Below are positions 47,253 to 55,938 of a stretch of DNA of 64,000 bases, piece after piece. The stretch covers positions 1-64,000 of the forward strand of contig NZ_JARGNB010000010.1 of assembly GCF_030167915.1 (NCBI RefSeq), in the 5' to 3' direction. Position 1 is the first letter of the stretch. Each line of letters begins with the position of its first letter. The position numbers and the translations under genes are program-made. The stretch comes from Aquabacterium humicola. Its GTDB lineage: Bacteria; Pseudomonadota; Gammaproteobacteria; Burkholderiales; Burkholderiaceae_C. Below the pieces are notes generated by a model. It was not told where the DNA came from. It did no database searches and saw only the letters and a program-made list of their open reading frames with translations.

Positions 47253-48506
47253 ATGACCTACGCGCGCCTGGGCTGCAAACGCTGCCTCTACACGCCGGAC
47301 CACGCGCTCGGGCTGACGCTGGATGCCGAGGGCATCTGCTCGGGCTGCCGCATCCACGAGGAGAAGGACACGCTCGACTGGGCGGCGCGCTGGGACAAGC
47401 TGGAAAAGCTGGTCGCGCCGTACCGCAGCGCCGGTGCGAAGAACTACGACTGCATCGTGCCGGTGTCGGGCGCCAACGATTCGTACTGGATCGTGCACCT
47501 GGTCAAGCACAAGCTGGGCTTGAACCCGCTGCTGGTCACCTACAACAAGTACTTCAATACCAGCCTGGGCATCCGCAACCTCGCGAATCTTCGGATCAAG
47601 TTCGACTGCGACATCTTCTACCAGAACGTCAACCCGCGTTCGGTGAAGAAGATCGTGCGCACGACCTTGCGCGAATTCGGCAGCCTCTATTGGCACTGCC
47701 TGGCCGGGCAGACCGTGTTTCCCGTGCAGACGGCGGTGCGCTACCAGGTGCCGCTGATCATCTGGGGCGCGCACCAGGGGCTGGAGCAGGTGGGCATGTT
47801 CTCGCACGAGCACGAGGTCGAGATGACCCGGCGCTACCGCAAGGACCACGACCTGATGGGCTACGAGGCCGATGACCTGCTGACCACCTTCGACACGCTG
47901 AAGGAAGAGGACATCTGGCAGTACCGCTATCCCGACGACGCGGCGCTGAACGGCATCGGCGTGCGCGGCATCTACCTCGGCAACTTCGTGCGCTGGGACC
48001 CGAAGGCGCAGCACGAGCAGATGGTCGAGCGGTTCGACTACCGCTCGGCCCGCTTCGCCCGCACCTTCGATACCTACGACCACGTCGACTGCTGGAACTT
48101 CATGGACCTGCACGACCAGCTGAAGCTCTACAAGCACGGCTATTCGAAGGTCACCGACCACGCCTGCCGCGAGATCCGCCACGGCCGCCTCACGCGCGAG
48201 CAGGCGATCGCGCTGGTCAAGCGGCATGAGCAGCAGCCGCTGCAGCATGTCGACAAGTTCTGCGAATGGCTCGGCCTCGACCGCAGCGGCCTGCAGTTCA
48301 TGATGGACCGCTGGCGCAACCCGGCGCACTGGTCTGCCACGTCGCCCGGCGAGTACGCGTTCACCGGCTGGAGCACGCGCTTCCAGGAAGATCCGGCGTA
48401 CACGCCGAGCGACCTCGGCGGCGCAGCGAGCTTCATCGCCAATGACGAGCTTGCGCACGACGGCAAGCCCGGCTACATCGTCGTCGGCAAGGGCTACCCG
48501 GCCTGA
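47253..48506 (+). CDS. N-acetyl sugar amidotransferase family protein, paralogue 2, altered PP-loop
   Basis: A 417-residue relative of the 44725 gene. The N-terminal cysteine set remains (CKRC at 8-11, CSGC at 29-32), but the PP-loop reads SGANDS at residues 72-77, losing the second Gly and the Lys of SGGKDS. The C-terminal part (residues ~280-400) is longer than in paralogue 1. It follows the HisF-like gene by 4 bases and must be co-expressed. It may be a second amidotransferase with another acceptor, or a non-catalytic partner; sequence alone does not decide. Confidence 0.75.
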   Translation: MTYARLGCKRCLYTPDHALGLTLDAEGICSGCRIHEEKDTLDWAARWDKLEKLVAPYRSAGAKNYDCIVPVSGANDSYWIVHLVKHKLGLNPLLVTYNKYFNTSLGIRNLANLRIKFDCDIFYQNVNPRSVKKIVRTTLREFGSLYWHCLAGQTVFPVQTAVRYQVPLIIWGAHQGLEQVGMFSHEHEVEMTRRYRKDHDLMGYEADDLLTTFDTLKEEDIWQYRYPDDAALNGIGVRGIYLGNFVRWDPKAQHEQMVERFDYRSARFARTFDTYDHVDCWNFMDLHDQLKLYKHGYSKVTDHACREIRHGRLTREQAIALVKRHEQQPLQHVDKFCEWLGLDRSGLQFMMDRWRNPAHWSATSPGEYAFTGWSTRFQEDPAYTPSDLGGAASFIANDELAHDGKPGYIVVGKGYPA

Positions 48507-48575
48507 GCGATCATTGCCCCTTCGCTGCGTGCGGCGTCCGCCGCATGGCCCGTCCACCACCTGAAGCCGTCCCCG

Positions 48576-50144
48576 GTGAGCGACGATCCCACCCTCAAGC
48601 AGATCGACCGCGACAAGCTGTTCGCCCTGTCGGTGGACATGCTGGTCGTCGCGAACTTCTCCGGCACCTTCGACCAGGTGAACCCGGCGTGGATGCGCAC
48701 CTTCGGCTGGAGCGAGGCCGAGCTGCTGAAGGTGACCTGGCGTGAGCTTGTTCATCCCGATGACCTGCGCGCGACGCGCGAGGCCGGCAAGCGCCTGTTC
48801 GCCGGCCAGGCCGCGGTGCAGTTCGAGAACCGGCTGCAGTGCAAGGACGGCGGCTGGCGCTGGGTGTCGTGGAACGCGTTCCCGGTGATCGCCGAGCAGA
48901 AGATCTACGCGGTGGTGCGCGACATCACCGCGCAGAAGGCCGCCGAGGCCCAGCAGCGCGAGCTGCAGGATCACCAGCGCCAGCTGACCGAACGTCTTCG
49001 CGAATCGCAGAAGCTCGAAGCGCTGGGCACGCTGGCCGCCGGCATCGCGCACGACTTCAGCAACATCCTCGCCACCGTGCTCGGCAACGCCGCGCTGGCG
49101 CTCGACGACCTCGGCCCCGGCCATCCGGCGGCCGCGCGGCTGCAGCAGATCAACCAGGCCGGGCACCGCGCCGGCGAGCTGGTGCGCCAGGTGCTGGCCT
49201 TCGGCAAGAACTTCGCGCCGGAGCTGCGGCCGCTGGCGCTGCGCGGGCTGGTGGAGCAGGCGCTCGAGCGGCTGTCGGCGACGCTGCCGGCCGGCGTCGG
49301 ACTGCAGCTGGTGCTGGCCGACGAACCCTTCGCCGCACTGGCCGATGCCGCGCAGCTGCACCACGTGCTCGACCAGCTGTGGCGCAATGCGGTGCAAGCC
49401 TTCGACGGCGAGCCGGGCCGGCTGGAGCTGGGCCTGGAACGCTGGGACCGCCGCACGAAGCTCGATGCGTTCGCCGACGCGCTGCCCGAAGGGCCGTATG
49501 CGCGCCTGTGGCTGCGCGACAGCGGCCGCGGCATGGACGGCGCGACGCTGCAGCGCATCTTCGAACCGTTCTTCACGACGCGTCAGGCCGGCCGCGGCAG
49601 CGGCCTGGGGCTGTCGGCGGTGCACGGCATCGTCTCGGCGCACGGCGGGCTGGTGCAGGTGGAGAGCCTGCCGGGGCAGGGCACGACGGTGCACCTGCTG
49701 CTGCCGCTGACGGACAAGGTGAGCGTCCAGGCCGCGCCGGAGCGATGCACCACCGAGGCCGGCCGCACGCCGCGCCACGTGCTCTACGTCGACGATGACG
49801 AGACGGTGATGACGCTGATGCTCGCGCTGCTCGAGCGCCAGGGCCTGCGCGCCACCGGCCACCGCGACCCGGACGCCGCGCTCGATGCGGTGCGGGCCGC
49901 GCCCGGCGGCTTCGACCTGGTGATCACCGACTTCAACATGCCCGCGCGCAACGGGCTGGACCTGGCCGCCGACCTGGTACGCATCCGCGCCGACCTGCCG
50001 GTGGTGATCCTGTCCGGCTATGTCTCCGACCGCGTGCGCGCCGACGCCGAGAAGCTCGGCGTGCGCCGGGTGGTCTCCAAGGGCGGCTCGGTCGACGAGC
50101 TCAACGGCCTGGTGCGGCGGCTGCTGGACGACCTGGCGAGCTGA
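48576..50144 (+). CDS. PAS-domain hybrid sensor histidine kinase with receiver
   Basis: A 522-residue soluble kinase. A PAS/PAC domain spans residues ~15-125 (ANFSGTFDQVNPAWMRTFGWSEAE; YAVVRDITAQKAAE). The H-box AAGIAHDFSNILATVLGN is near 155, HATPase motifs RDSGRGMD and GRGSGLGLSAVHG follow, and a receiver domain (~400-515) has DLVITDFNMPARNG. There is no membrane segment, so a cytoplasmic signal is sensed. It starts at GTG 48576, 70 bases after the amidotransferase set, and is convergent with the next kinase. Confidence 0.85.
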   Translation: MSDDPTLKQIDRDKLFALSVDMLVVANFSGTFDQVNPAWMRTFGWSEAELLKVTWRELVHPDDLRATREAGKRLFAGQAAVQFENRLQCKDGGWRWVSWNAFPVIAEQKIYAVVRDITAQKAAEAQQRELQDHQRQLTERLRESQKLEALGTLAAGIAHDFSNILATVLGNAALALDDLGPGHPAAARLQQINQAGHRAGELVRQVLAFGKNFAPELRPLALRGLVEQALERLSATLPAGVGLQLVLADEPFAALADAAQLHHVLDQLWRNAVQAFDGEPGRLELGLERWDRRTKLDAFADALPEGPYARLWLRDSGRGMDGATLQRIFEPFFTTRQAGRGSGLGLSAVHGIVSAHGGLVQVESLPGQGTTVHLLLPLTDKVSVQAAPERCTTEAGRTPRHVLYVDDDETVMTLMLALLERQGLRATGHRDPDAALDAVRAAPGGFDLVITDFNMPARNGLDLAADLVRIRADLPVVILSGYVSDRVRADAEKLGVRRVVSKGGSVDELNGLVRRLLDDLAS

Positions 50145-50159
50145 CGCCGCCTCGAAGCC

Positions 50160-50175
50160 GGCGCCGTCCGGCGCC
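50160..50175. terminator. Hairpin between convergent kinase genes
   Basis: GGCGCCG-TC-CGGCGCC, about 6 usable base pairs with a tight loop, in the 33-base gap between two convergent genes. No T-run. Confidence 0.3.
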
Positions 50176-50177
50176 CG

Positions 50178-51719
50178 CTATCCGCCGTTGCGCGGGTGCG
50201 CCTGCAGCACGCCGATCAGCGCGGCCGCATCGGCGGGCTTGAGCATGTGGTGGTCGAAACCGGCCTCGTTGATGCGCTGCTTGTCGGCTTCCTGGCCCCA
50301 GCCGGTCAGCGCGATCAGCAGCATCGCCGAATGCGCCGGCGAGCCGCGCAGGCGGCGTGCGAGATCGCAGCCGTCCATGCCCGGCATGCCGATGTCGAGC
50401 ACCGCGGCGTCCAGGCGCCGCTCGGCGGCCAACTGCAGGGCCTGGGCGCCGCTGTAGGCCGCGAACGCCGTGGCGCCCAGGGCGCGCAGCAGCTCGGCCA
50501 GGCTGTCGGCGGCGTCGCGGTTGTCGTCGACGACGAGGATGCTGTGCGGGACGCTGGCCGCCTCCCAGGCGGGCGCGTGCTCGGCCGCGGCGACCTGTCC
50601 GGCCTGGCGCGACAACGGCAGCCGTACGCTGAAGGTCGAGCCGCGATTGCGGCCCTCGCTGCGCGCGCTGACCTGGCCGCCATGCAGCTCGACGAGGCTC
50701 TTCACCAGCGTCAGCCCGATGCCGAGGCCGCCCTGCGCCGCGCGCGCCGCGCCCCCCACCTGCACGAACATGTCGAAGATCGGTTCCAGCATGTCCTCGT
50801 CGAGGCCGACACCGCTGTCGACGACCTCGACCAGCGCGTCGGCACCGTCGGGGCGCGCGTCGATCGCCACCCGGCCGCCGGCGGGCGTGTACTTCGCGGC
50901 GTTGTTCAGCAGGTTCGAGAAGACCTGCGTCAGGCGCACGAGGTCGCCGTCGACGATCAGCGCATCGTCCGGCATCGTCACCTGCAGCGTGTGCTTCGCG
51001 GCATCGATCAGCGGCCGGCTCAGCTCCACCGCATCGCGGATGGCCGCGTCCAGCGGCACCGGCAGCCGCTGCAGGTCGACCTTGCCGCGGGTGATGCGCG
51101 ACACCTCGAGCAGGTCGTCGACCAGCCGCACCATGTGGTCGACCTGCCGGCGCATGACCTCGTGCTGGCGCTGGCTGTCGTCCGCCGTGGCCAGCGGATG
51201 CGCGAGCAGCGACAGCGCGGTGCTGATCGGCGCCAGCGGGTTGCGCAGCTCGTGCGCCAGCGTGGCCAGGAACTCGGTCTTGCGCCGGTCGGCCTGGTGC
51301 AGGCCGTCGAGCAGGGCGCGCAGCTCGTACTGGCGCGTGCGCGCGCGCAGCGCGGTGCGCAGCGCGCTGACCAGCGCCGCCACGCGCACCGGCCGCTCGA
51401 TCACCGTCACGTTCGGCAGCTGGGCCATCACGTCGGCGATCAGCGGCGAGTCGGCCCCCGGGCGCGCGAGGATCAGCACGGGGATGTCGGACCAGGGCGG
51501 CTGCGCGGCCAGTGCTGTCGTCAGCTGGGCCCGCGCCGGGGGCGTCAGCACCTCTTCGGCGACCAGCAGCGCGCCGGCGCCACGCGGCAGCTCGGCGGCC
51601 AGATCGGTCATCGCGGCGAAGGCCTGCACCGCGATGCCGGACTGCGCCAGCACGGCGTCGGCCATCGCGGCGTCCCTGCCGGTCGCCACGCGAAGCAGCA
51701 CGCGCCGTTCGAGGTTCAC
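50178..51719 (-). CDS. Hybrid histidine kinase with N- and C-terminal receiver-like domains
   Basis: A 513-residue soluble protein. A receiver-like N-terminal domain (~1-125) lacks the usual phospho-acceptor context. HisKA (LATLAHELRNPLAPIS, near 155) and HATPase (NLLNNAAKYTPAG; VVDSGVGLDEDML; GLGIGLTLVKSLVELHGG) follow, then a full C-terminal receiver (HSILVVDDNRDAADS; AVLDIGMPGMDG). It lies 23 bases downstream of the KaiC-like gene on the same strand, so the two are probably co-transcribed and may act together. Confidence 0.84.
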   Translation of the reverse strand: MNLERRVLLRVATGRDAAMADAVLAQSGIAVQAFAAMTDLAAELPRGAGALLVAEEVLTPPARAQLTTALAAQPPWSDIPVLILARPGADSPLIADVMAQLPNVTVIERPVRVAALVSALRTALRARTRQYELRALLDGLHQADRRKTEFLATLAHELRNPLAPISTALSLLAHPLATADDSQRQHEVMRRQVDHMVRLVDDLLEVSRITRGKVDLQRLPVPLDAAIRDAVELSRPLIDAAKHTLQVTMPDDALIVDGDLVRLTQVFSNLLNNAAKYTPAGGRVAIDARPDGADALVEVVDSGVGLDEDMLEPIFDMFVQVGGAARAAQGGLGIGLTLVKSLVELHGGQVSARSEGRNRGSTFSVRLPLSRQAGQVAAAEHAPAWEAASVPHSILVVDDNRDAADSLAELLRALGATAFAAYSGAQALQLAAERRLDAAVLDIGMPGMDGCDLARRLRGSPAHSAMLLIALTGWGQEADKQRINEAGFDHHMLKPADAAALIGVLQAHPRNGG

Positions 51720-51742
51720 GGGCAGCGCCCCGGTCCGCGCGT

Positions 51743-53233
51743 TCAGCCGGATCTCTCCGCGCCGATCGGCACCGGCAAGCCGCTCAGGATGCCGCGGAAG
51801 TGACGCAGCGGTTCACCGACGTGGATGCCGGTGTTGCTCATCGTGAACGCCCGGATCGTGCGCTCGTGCGCGCCGCCGCGCTTCTTGATGATCGAGATCG
51901 CCTGGCGCACCTCGCCCTCGAGCTCGTAGTAGCGCAGCATCAGCACCGCGTCGGCAAGGTAGCTCGCTTCGACCGGCGTCGACATCTGCATGCCGATCAG
52001 GCCGTGCTGGGCGCCGACGAGCATGGTCGCGACGCCGGCCTGGCCGAGGAAGGTCAGCAGCTCGTGCAGCTGGATGATCAGGAATCGTTCGTCGGGCATC
52101 GCGTTGAGGTAGCCGTTCAGGCTGTCGATGACGACGACGGCGGCGTGCCGGCGCGTCACCGCGTCGCGGATCGCGTGCACCAGCTCGCCCGGCGACAGCT
52201 CGGCCGGGTCGACCTGCCGCAGCGAGATCCGGCCGGCGTCGACATGCGGCCGCAGGTCCATGCCCATGCCCTGGCAGCGGGTCAGCAGCGTCGCGATGCT
52301 CTCGTCGAACAGGTACAGCGCGGCGTGCTCGCCGCGCCGGGCCGCGGCGAGCGCGAACTGCACCGCCACCGTGGACTTGCCGGTGCCCGGTGCGCCGACC
52401 AGCAGCGTGCTGGTGCCTTGTTCGATGCCCCCGCCGAGCAGATCGTCCAGCGCCGTGATGCCGCTGGCGATGCGCTGCTGCGTCCGAGGCGGCGCGTGCT
52501 CGGCGGCAACCAGTCGCGGATACACCTGCAGGCCGCCGTGCGTGATCTTGTAGTCATGGAAGCCGTCGCGGAACTGGCGGCCGCGGAACTTGCTGACCAG
52601 CAGGCGGCGCCGGGTGGCACCGAAGTCGGAGTTCAACTGCTCGAGCCGGATCACCGCGTGCGCGATGCTGCGCACCTGCAGGTCGCGCTCGCCCGCGGTC
52701 ATGTCGTCGAGCAGCAGCACCGTGCACTGGCGGCCGGCGAAGAACTGCTTCAGCGCCAGGATCTGCCGTCGATAGCGCAACGAGTTGCCGGCGAGCAGCC
52801 GCATCTCGGACAGCGAGTCGAAGACCACGCGTGACGGCCGCACCTGCTCCACGTCGGCCAGCATCTTCATCGTCGCCTGGCCCAGTTCCACCTCCGACGG
52901 ATGGAACATCGTGTACTGCTCGTCCGGCTCGAGCGCATTCGCCGTCGGGAGCATTTCCCGGACCTGCACGTTGGTCAGGTCCCAGCCGTGCGACTGCGCG
53001 ACGCCGAGCAGTTCGTCGAGCGTCTCTGACAGCGTGATGTACAGCACCGGCTCGCCGCGCGCCGCGCCTTCCATCAGGAACTGCAGCGCGAGCGTCGTCT
53101 TGCCGGACCCGGGCTGCCCTTCGACGAGGTACAGGCAGCCGGCGGTGAGGCCCCCGGCGAGCACGTCGTCGAGTCCCGGCACGCCGGTGCCGTGCATGGC
53201 CGGTGGTCCGCCGTTGGTAACCGTTCCTTTCAT
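51743..53233 (-). CDS. KaiC-like double RecA-domain ATPase
   Basis: A 496-residue protein with two KaiC/RadA-type domains. CI has Walker A EGQPGSGKTT at 38-47; CII has VGAPGTGKST near 283. At the place of the CII phosphosites of cyanobacterial KaiC (Ser-Thr) the sequence reads EASYLADAV, keeping Ser but with Tyr for Thr. No KaiA or KaiB gene is present. A GAGGAG ribosome site precedes the ATG at 53233. Genes of this form in non-cyanobacteria pair with kinases and are thought to regulate stress or signalling; here a hybrid kinase gene follows directly. Confidence 0.85.
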   Translation of the reverse strand: MKGTVTNGGPPAMHGTGVPGLDDVLAGGLTAGCLYLVEGQPGSGKTTLALQFLMEGAARGEPVLYITLSETLDELLGVAQSHGWDLTNVQVREMLPTANALEPDEQYTMFHPSEVELGQATMKMLADVEQVRPSRVVFDSLSEMRLLAGNSLRYRRQILALKQFFAGRQCTVLLLDDMTAGERDLQVRSIAHAVIRLEQLNSDFGATRRRLLVSKFRGRQFRDGFHDYKITHGGLQVYPRLVAAEHAPPRTQQRIASGITALDDLLGGGIEQGTSTLLVGAPGTGKSTVAVQFALAAARRGEHAALYLFDESIATLLTRCQGMGMDLRPHVDAGRISLRQVDPAELSPGELVHAIRDAVTRRHAAVVVIDSLNGYLNAMPDERFLIIQLHELLTFLGQAGVATMLVGAQHGLIGMQMSTPVEASYLADAVLMLRYYELEGEVRQAISIIKKRGGAHERTIRAFTMSNTGIHVGEPLRHFRGILSGLPVPIGAERSG

Positions 53234-53336
53234 TCCTGGCTCCTCTGAGATCACCAGCAAACGACGGGCCGGCAGTATGCCGCTGTAGCAACCTTTAGCA
53301 CACTCAACATTCTTCCCACCCGTCCGATAGGCAGGC

Positions 53337-55871
53337 ATGCACCGACTGTTGTCGATCGAACCGTCGCCGACGCTGCGCCGCGCCATCGAGCGCCTGCTGC
53401 TCGAGCGCGGTTACGTCGTGCGTTCGGTGGATGCCGACGACGCGGCGGTGGCGGCATTGGACGAGGAACTGGCGCTCGGCGCATCGGCGGTGCTGGTCGG
53501 CTGGGAGGGCGTTTCGCCGGACGTGCAGGCGGCGCTGGCCGACCGGCTGCAGCAGCCTGACGCGCAGGCGCTGGCGCTGCTGGTGCTGAGTGCGCGCCCC
53601 GACGCGCTGCCCGCGGCGCTGGCGGCGCGCCCTCACACCCGCGTGGAGCGGCTGATCTTCCCGGAGCAGGTGCCCGGCTTCGTGCGCAGCGTGCTGACGC
53701 TGGCCGGCAGGCCGCCGCCGGCGCCCCCGCGCGCGGCGCTGAAGGTGCTGCTGGTCGACGATTCGAAGACCAGCCGCACCAAGTACCGGCGGCTGCTGCA
53801 GTCACGCGGCTACCTGGTGACGGCCTGCGACGACCCGCAGCAGGCGCTCGAGCGCGTGCAGGCCGGCGGCGAGGCCTTCGACCTCGGCATCATCGACTAC
53901 TTCATGCCCGGCATGACCGGCGCCGCGCTGTGCCGCACGCTGCGCGCGCTGCCGGCCACGGCCGACCTGCCGCTGGCGATCCTGACGGCGGCCTACGCCG
54001 ACGACGTGATCCGCGACGCGCTGCAGTCCGGCGCCACCGAGTGCATGTTCAAGGACGAGTCGAACGCGCTGTTCGTCGCCCGGGTGCAGGGCATGGCGCG
54101 GCTGCGCGAGCGCGAACAGCGCCTGCACGAGGAGCGCGAGCGCCTCGCGCTGATCCTCGACTCGGTCGGCGACGGCCTGTACGGCGTCGACCGCGCCGGC
54201 CATGTGCGTTTCGCGAACCGCGCCGCGCTGCGGCTGCTCGGCCATGCCGACGAAGCCGCGCTGGTCGGCCAGCTGGCCCACGAGCGCATCCATCCGGCCG
54301 ACGAGCAGGGGCGGCCGGTCGGGCCGGACGCCTGCTTCCTTCAGCATGCCTATGAGCTGGGCGATTCGCTGAGCGACTGGCAGACGGTGTTCTGGCGCGC
54401 CGACGGCGAACCGCTGGCGGTCGAATGCAACCTGCGCCCGCAGTACCAGGCCGGCCAGTGCACCGGCGTGGTCGTCGCCTTCCGCGACATCACCGAACGC
54501 AAGCGCTTCGAGGCCGAGCTGCAGTGGCAGCTGCAGCACGACCACCTGACGCGGCTGTTCAACCGCCGCCACTTCGAGCACCTGCTGGAGCAGGAGGTGA
54601 TCCGGCTGCGCCGCAGCACCGAGCAGTCGGCGCTGCTGTTCATCGACCTCGACCGCTTCAAGCACATCAACGACAGCGCCGGCCATGCCGCCGGCGATGC
54701 GCTGCTGGCCTCGATCGGCCGCAAGCTGCACGCGCGGGCGCGTGAATCCGATGCCGTCGCGCGGCTGTCGGGCGACGAGTTCGCGGTACTGCTGCGCAAT
54801 GTCGACGACCACGGCCTGCTGGCGCTGGCGGAGACCTTCCGCGCGATCCTCGACGACGGCCGCTTCGTGCACGCGGGGCGGGAGTTCGAGGTCTCCGGCA
54901 GCGTCGGCGCGATCCACCTGGATCGCCACACCGCATCGCCGGCCTATGCGATGAGCTGCGCCGACGCCGCCTGCCGGCTCGCCAAGCAGCAGGGCCGCAA
55001 CCGCATCCACCGTTTCGACCTGAGCTCGGACACCGGCGCCGTGGCCGAGCTGCACCAGTCCTGGTCGCAGCGGCTGCGCAGCGCGCTCGATTCCGACGGT
55101 TTCGTGCTGCAGTACCAGGCCATCGTCGACCTGCCGGGACTGCCGAGCGAGGTGCTGACCGGCGGCGATGCCGGCGCCGAGGCCGGGCTGCGGCGGGCCG
55201 CGCGGGCGGCGCGCCACGGCCAGGAAGTCTTCCTGCGGCTGGATGACCTCGGCACGCGGCTGCAGCCCAAGGCCTTCCTCGCCCATGCCGAGCGCTTCAA
55301 CCTGCTGCCGGCGCTCGATGCCTGGGTGCTCGAAAGAATCGGCGCGCAGCTGATCGCGGCCGGTGCCGGCGCGCGGGGCCGCTACCACGTCAACGTGGCG
55401 GCCGCGTCGCTGCTGGACGTGGGCTATGTGTCGAAGCTCGAGATGCTGGCGCGCCACGGCGCCTTCGCGCCCGGCAGCCTCTACCTCGAGCTGAAGGAGT
55501 CCGATCTCGCGCCGCAGCTGACCCGCCTGCTGCCGACGATGCACGCGCTGGCGGCGCTGGGCGTGCGCTTCGTGCTCGACGAGTTCGGCCGGGGGTTCGC
55601 GCCGCTGGACCGGCTGCGCGGGCTGCCGATCTCGGCGGTCAAGCTCGACGCGGGCCTGGTGCAGACACTGGCGCACGACCCCTTCGGCACGACGCTGGTG
55701 CGCACGATGACCGAGCTGGCGCACGCGATGAACCTGGCGGTGATCGCCCCCGCGGTCGAGGACCTCGCGACGCTGCGCCTGCTGCAGTCGCTGGGGCTGG
55801 ACCGCGCGCAGGGCTTCGTGCTCGACCGGCCGGCCGATCCGGCGACCGTCGACGACGTGCTGGTCTCCTGA
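53337..55871 (+). CDS. REC-REC-PAS-GGDEF-EAL protein with degenerate EAL domain
   Basis: An 844-residue cytoplasmic signalling protein. A receiver-like domain spans ~1-125, a full receiver ~135-250 (KVLLVDDSKTSRTKY; DLGIIDYFMPGMTG), PAS ~275-395, GGDEF ~405-565 with an intact SGDEF (near 478), and an EAL-like domain ~580-840. In the EAL part QYQAIVDL replaces the E-x-L signature, and LKESDL and DEFGRGFAPLDRL replace ELTES and DDFGTG. Cyclase activity is plausible; phosphodiesterase activity is not. It is divergent from kaiC-like, whose partner kinase could feed its receivers. Confidence 0.85.
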   Translation: MHRLLSIEPSPTLRRAIERLLLERGYVVRSVDADDAAVAALDEELALGASAVLVGWEGVSPDVQAALADRLQQPDAQALALLVLSARPDALPAALAARPHTRVERLIFPEQVPGFVRSVLTLAGRPPPAPPRAALKVLLVDDSKTSRTKYRRLLQSRGYLVTACDDPQQALERVQAGGEAFDLGIIDYFMPGMTGAALCRTLRALPATADLPLAILTAAYADDVIRDALQSGATECMFKDESNALFVARVQGMARLREREQRLHEERERLALILDSVGDGLYGVDRAGHVRFANRAALRLLGHADEAALVGQLAHERIHPADEQGRPVGPDACFLQHAYELGDSLSDWQTVFWRADGEPLAVECNLRPQYQAGQCTGVVVAFRDITERKRFEAELQWQLQHDHLTRLFNRRHFEHLLEQEVIRLRRSTEQSALLFIDLDRFKHINDSAGHAAGDALLASIGRKLHARARESDAVARLSGDEFAVLLRNVDDHGLLALAETFRAILDDGRFVHAGREFEVSGSVGAIHLDRHTASPAYAMSCADAACRLAKQQGRNRIHRFDLSSDTGAVAELHQSWSQRLRSALDSDGFVLQYQAIVDLPGLPSEVLTGGDAGAEAGLRRAARAARHGQEVFLRLDDLGTRLQPKAFLAHAERFNLLPALDAWVLERIGAQLIAAGAGARGRYHVNVAAASLLDVGYVSKLEMLARHGAFAPGSLYLELKESDLAPQLTRLLPTMHALAALGVRFVLDEFGRGFAPLDRLRGLPISAVKLDAGLVQTLAHDPFGTTLVRTMTELAHAMNLAVIAPAVEDLATLRLLQSLGLDRAQGFVLDRPADPATVDDVLVS

Positions 55872-55872
55872 C

Positions 55873-55889
55873 GCCGCGTTCGCCGCGGC
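55873..55889 (+). terminator. Weak hairpin after the GGDEF-EAL gene
   Basis: GCCGCG-TTCGC-CGCGGC, 6 bp, starting directly after the stop codon; no T-run. Confidence 0.3.
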
Positions 55890-55938
55890 CGCTACGCTGC
55901 CGCGCTAGCATGCCGGCTCCTTCGCACAGGAGCCTGCC

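Noticed and set aside
47184-49862. An 892-codon open frame on the minus strand
   Set aside because: Antisense to the second amidotransferase and the PAS kinase; composition is that of a shadow frame.
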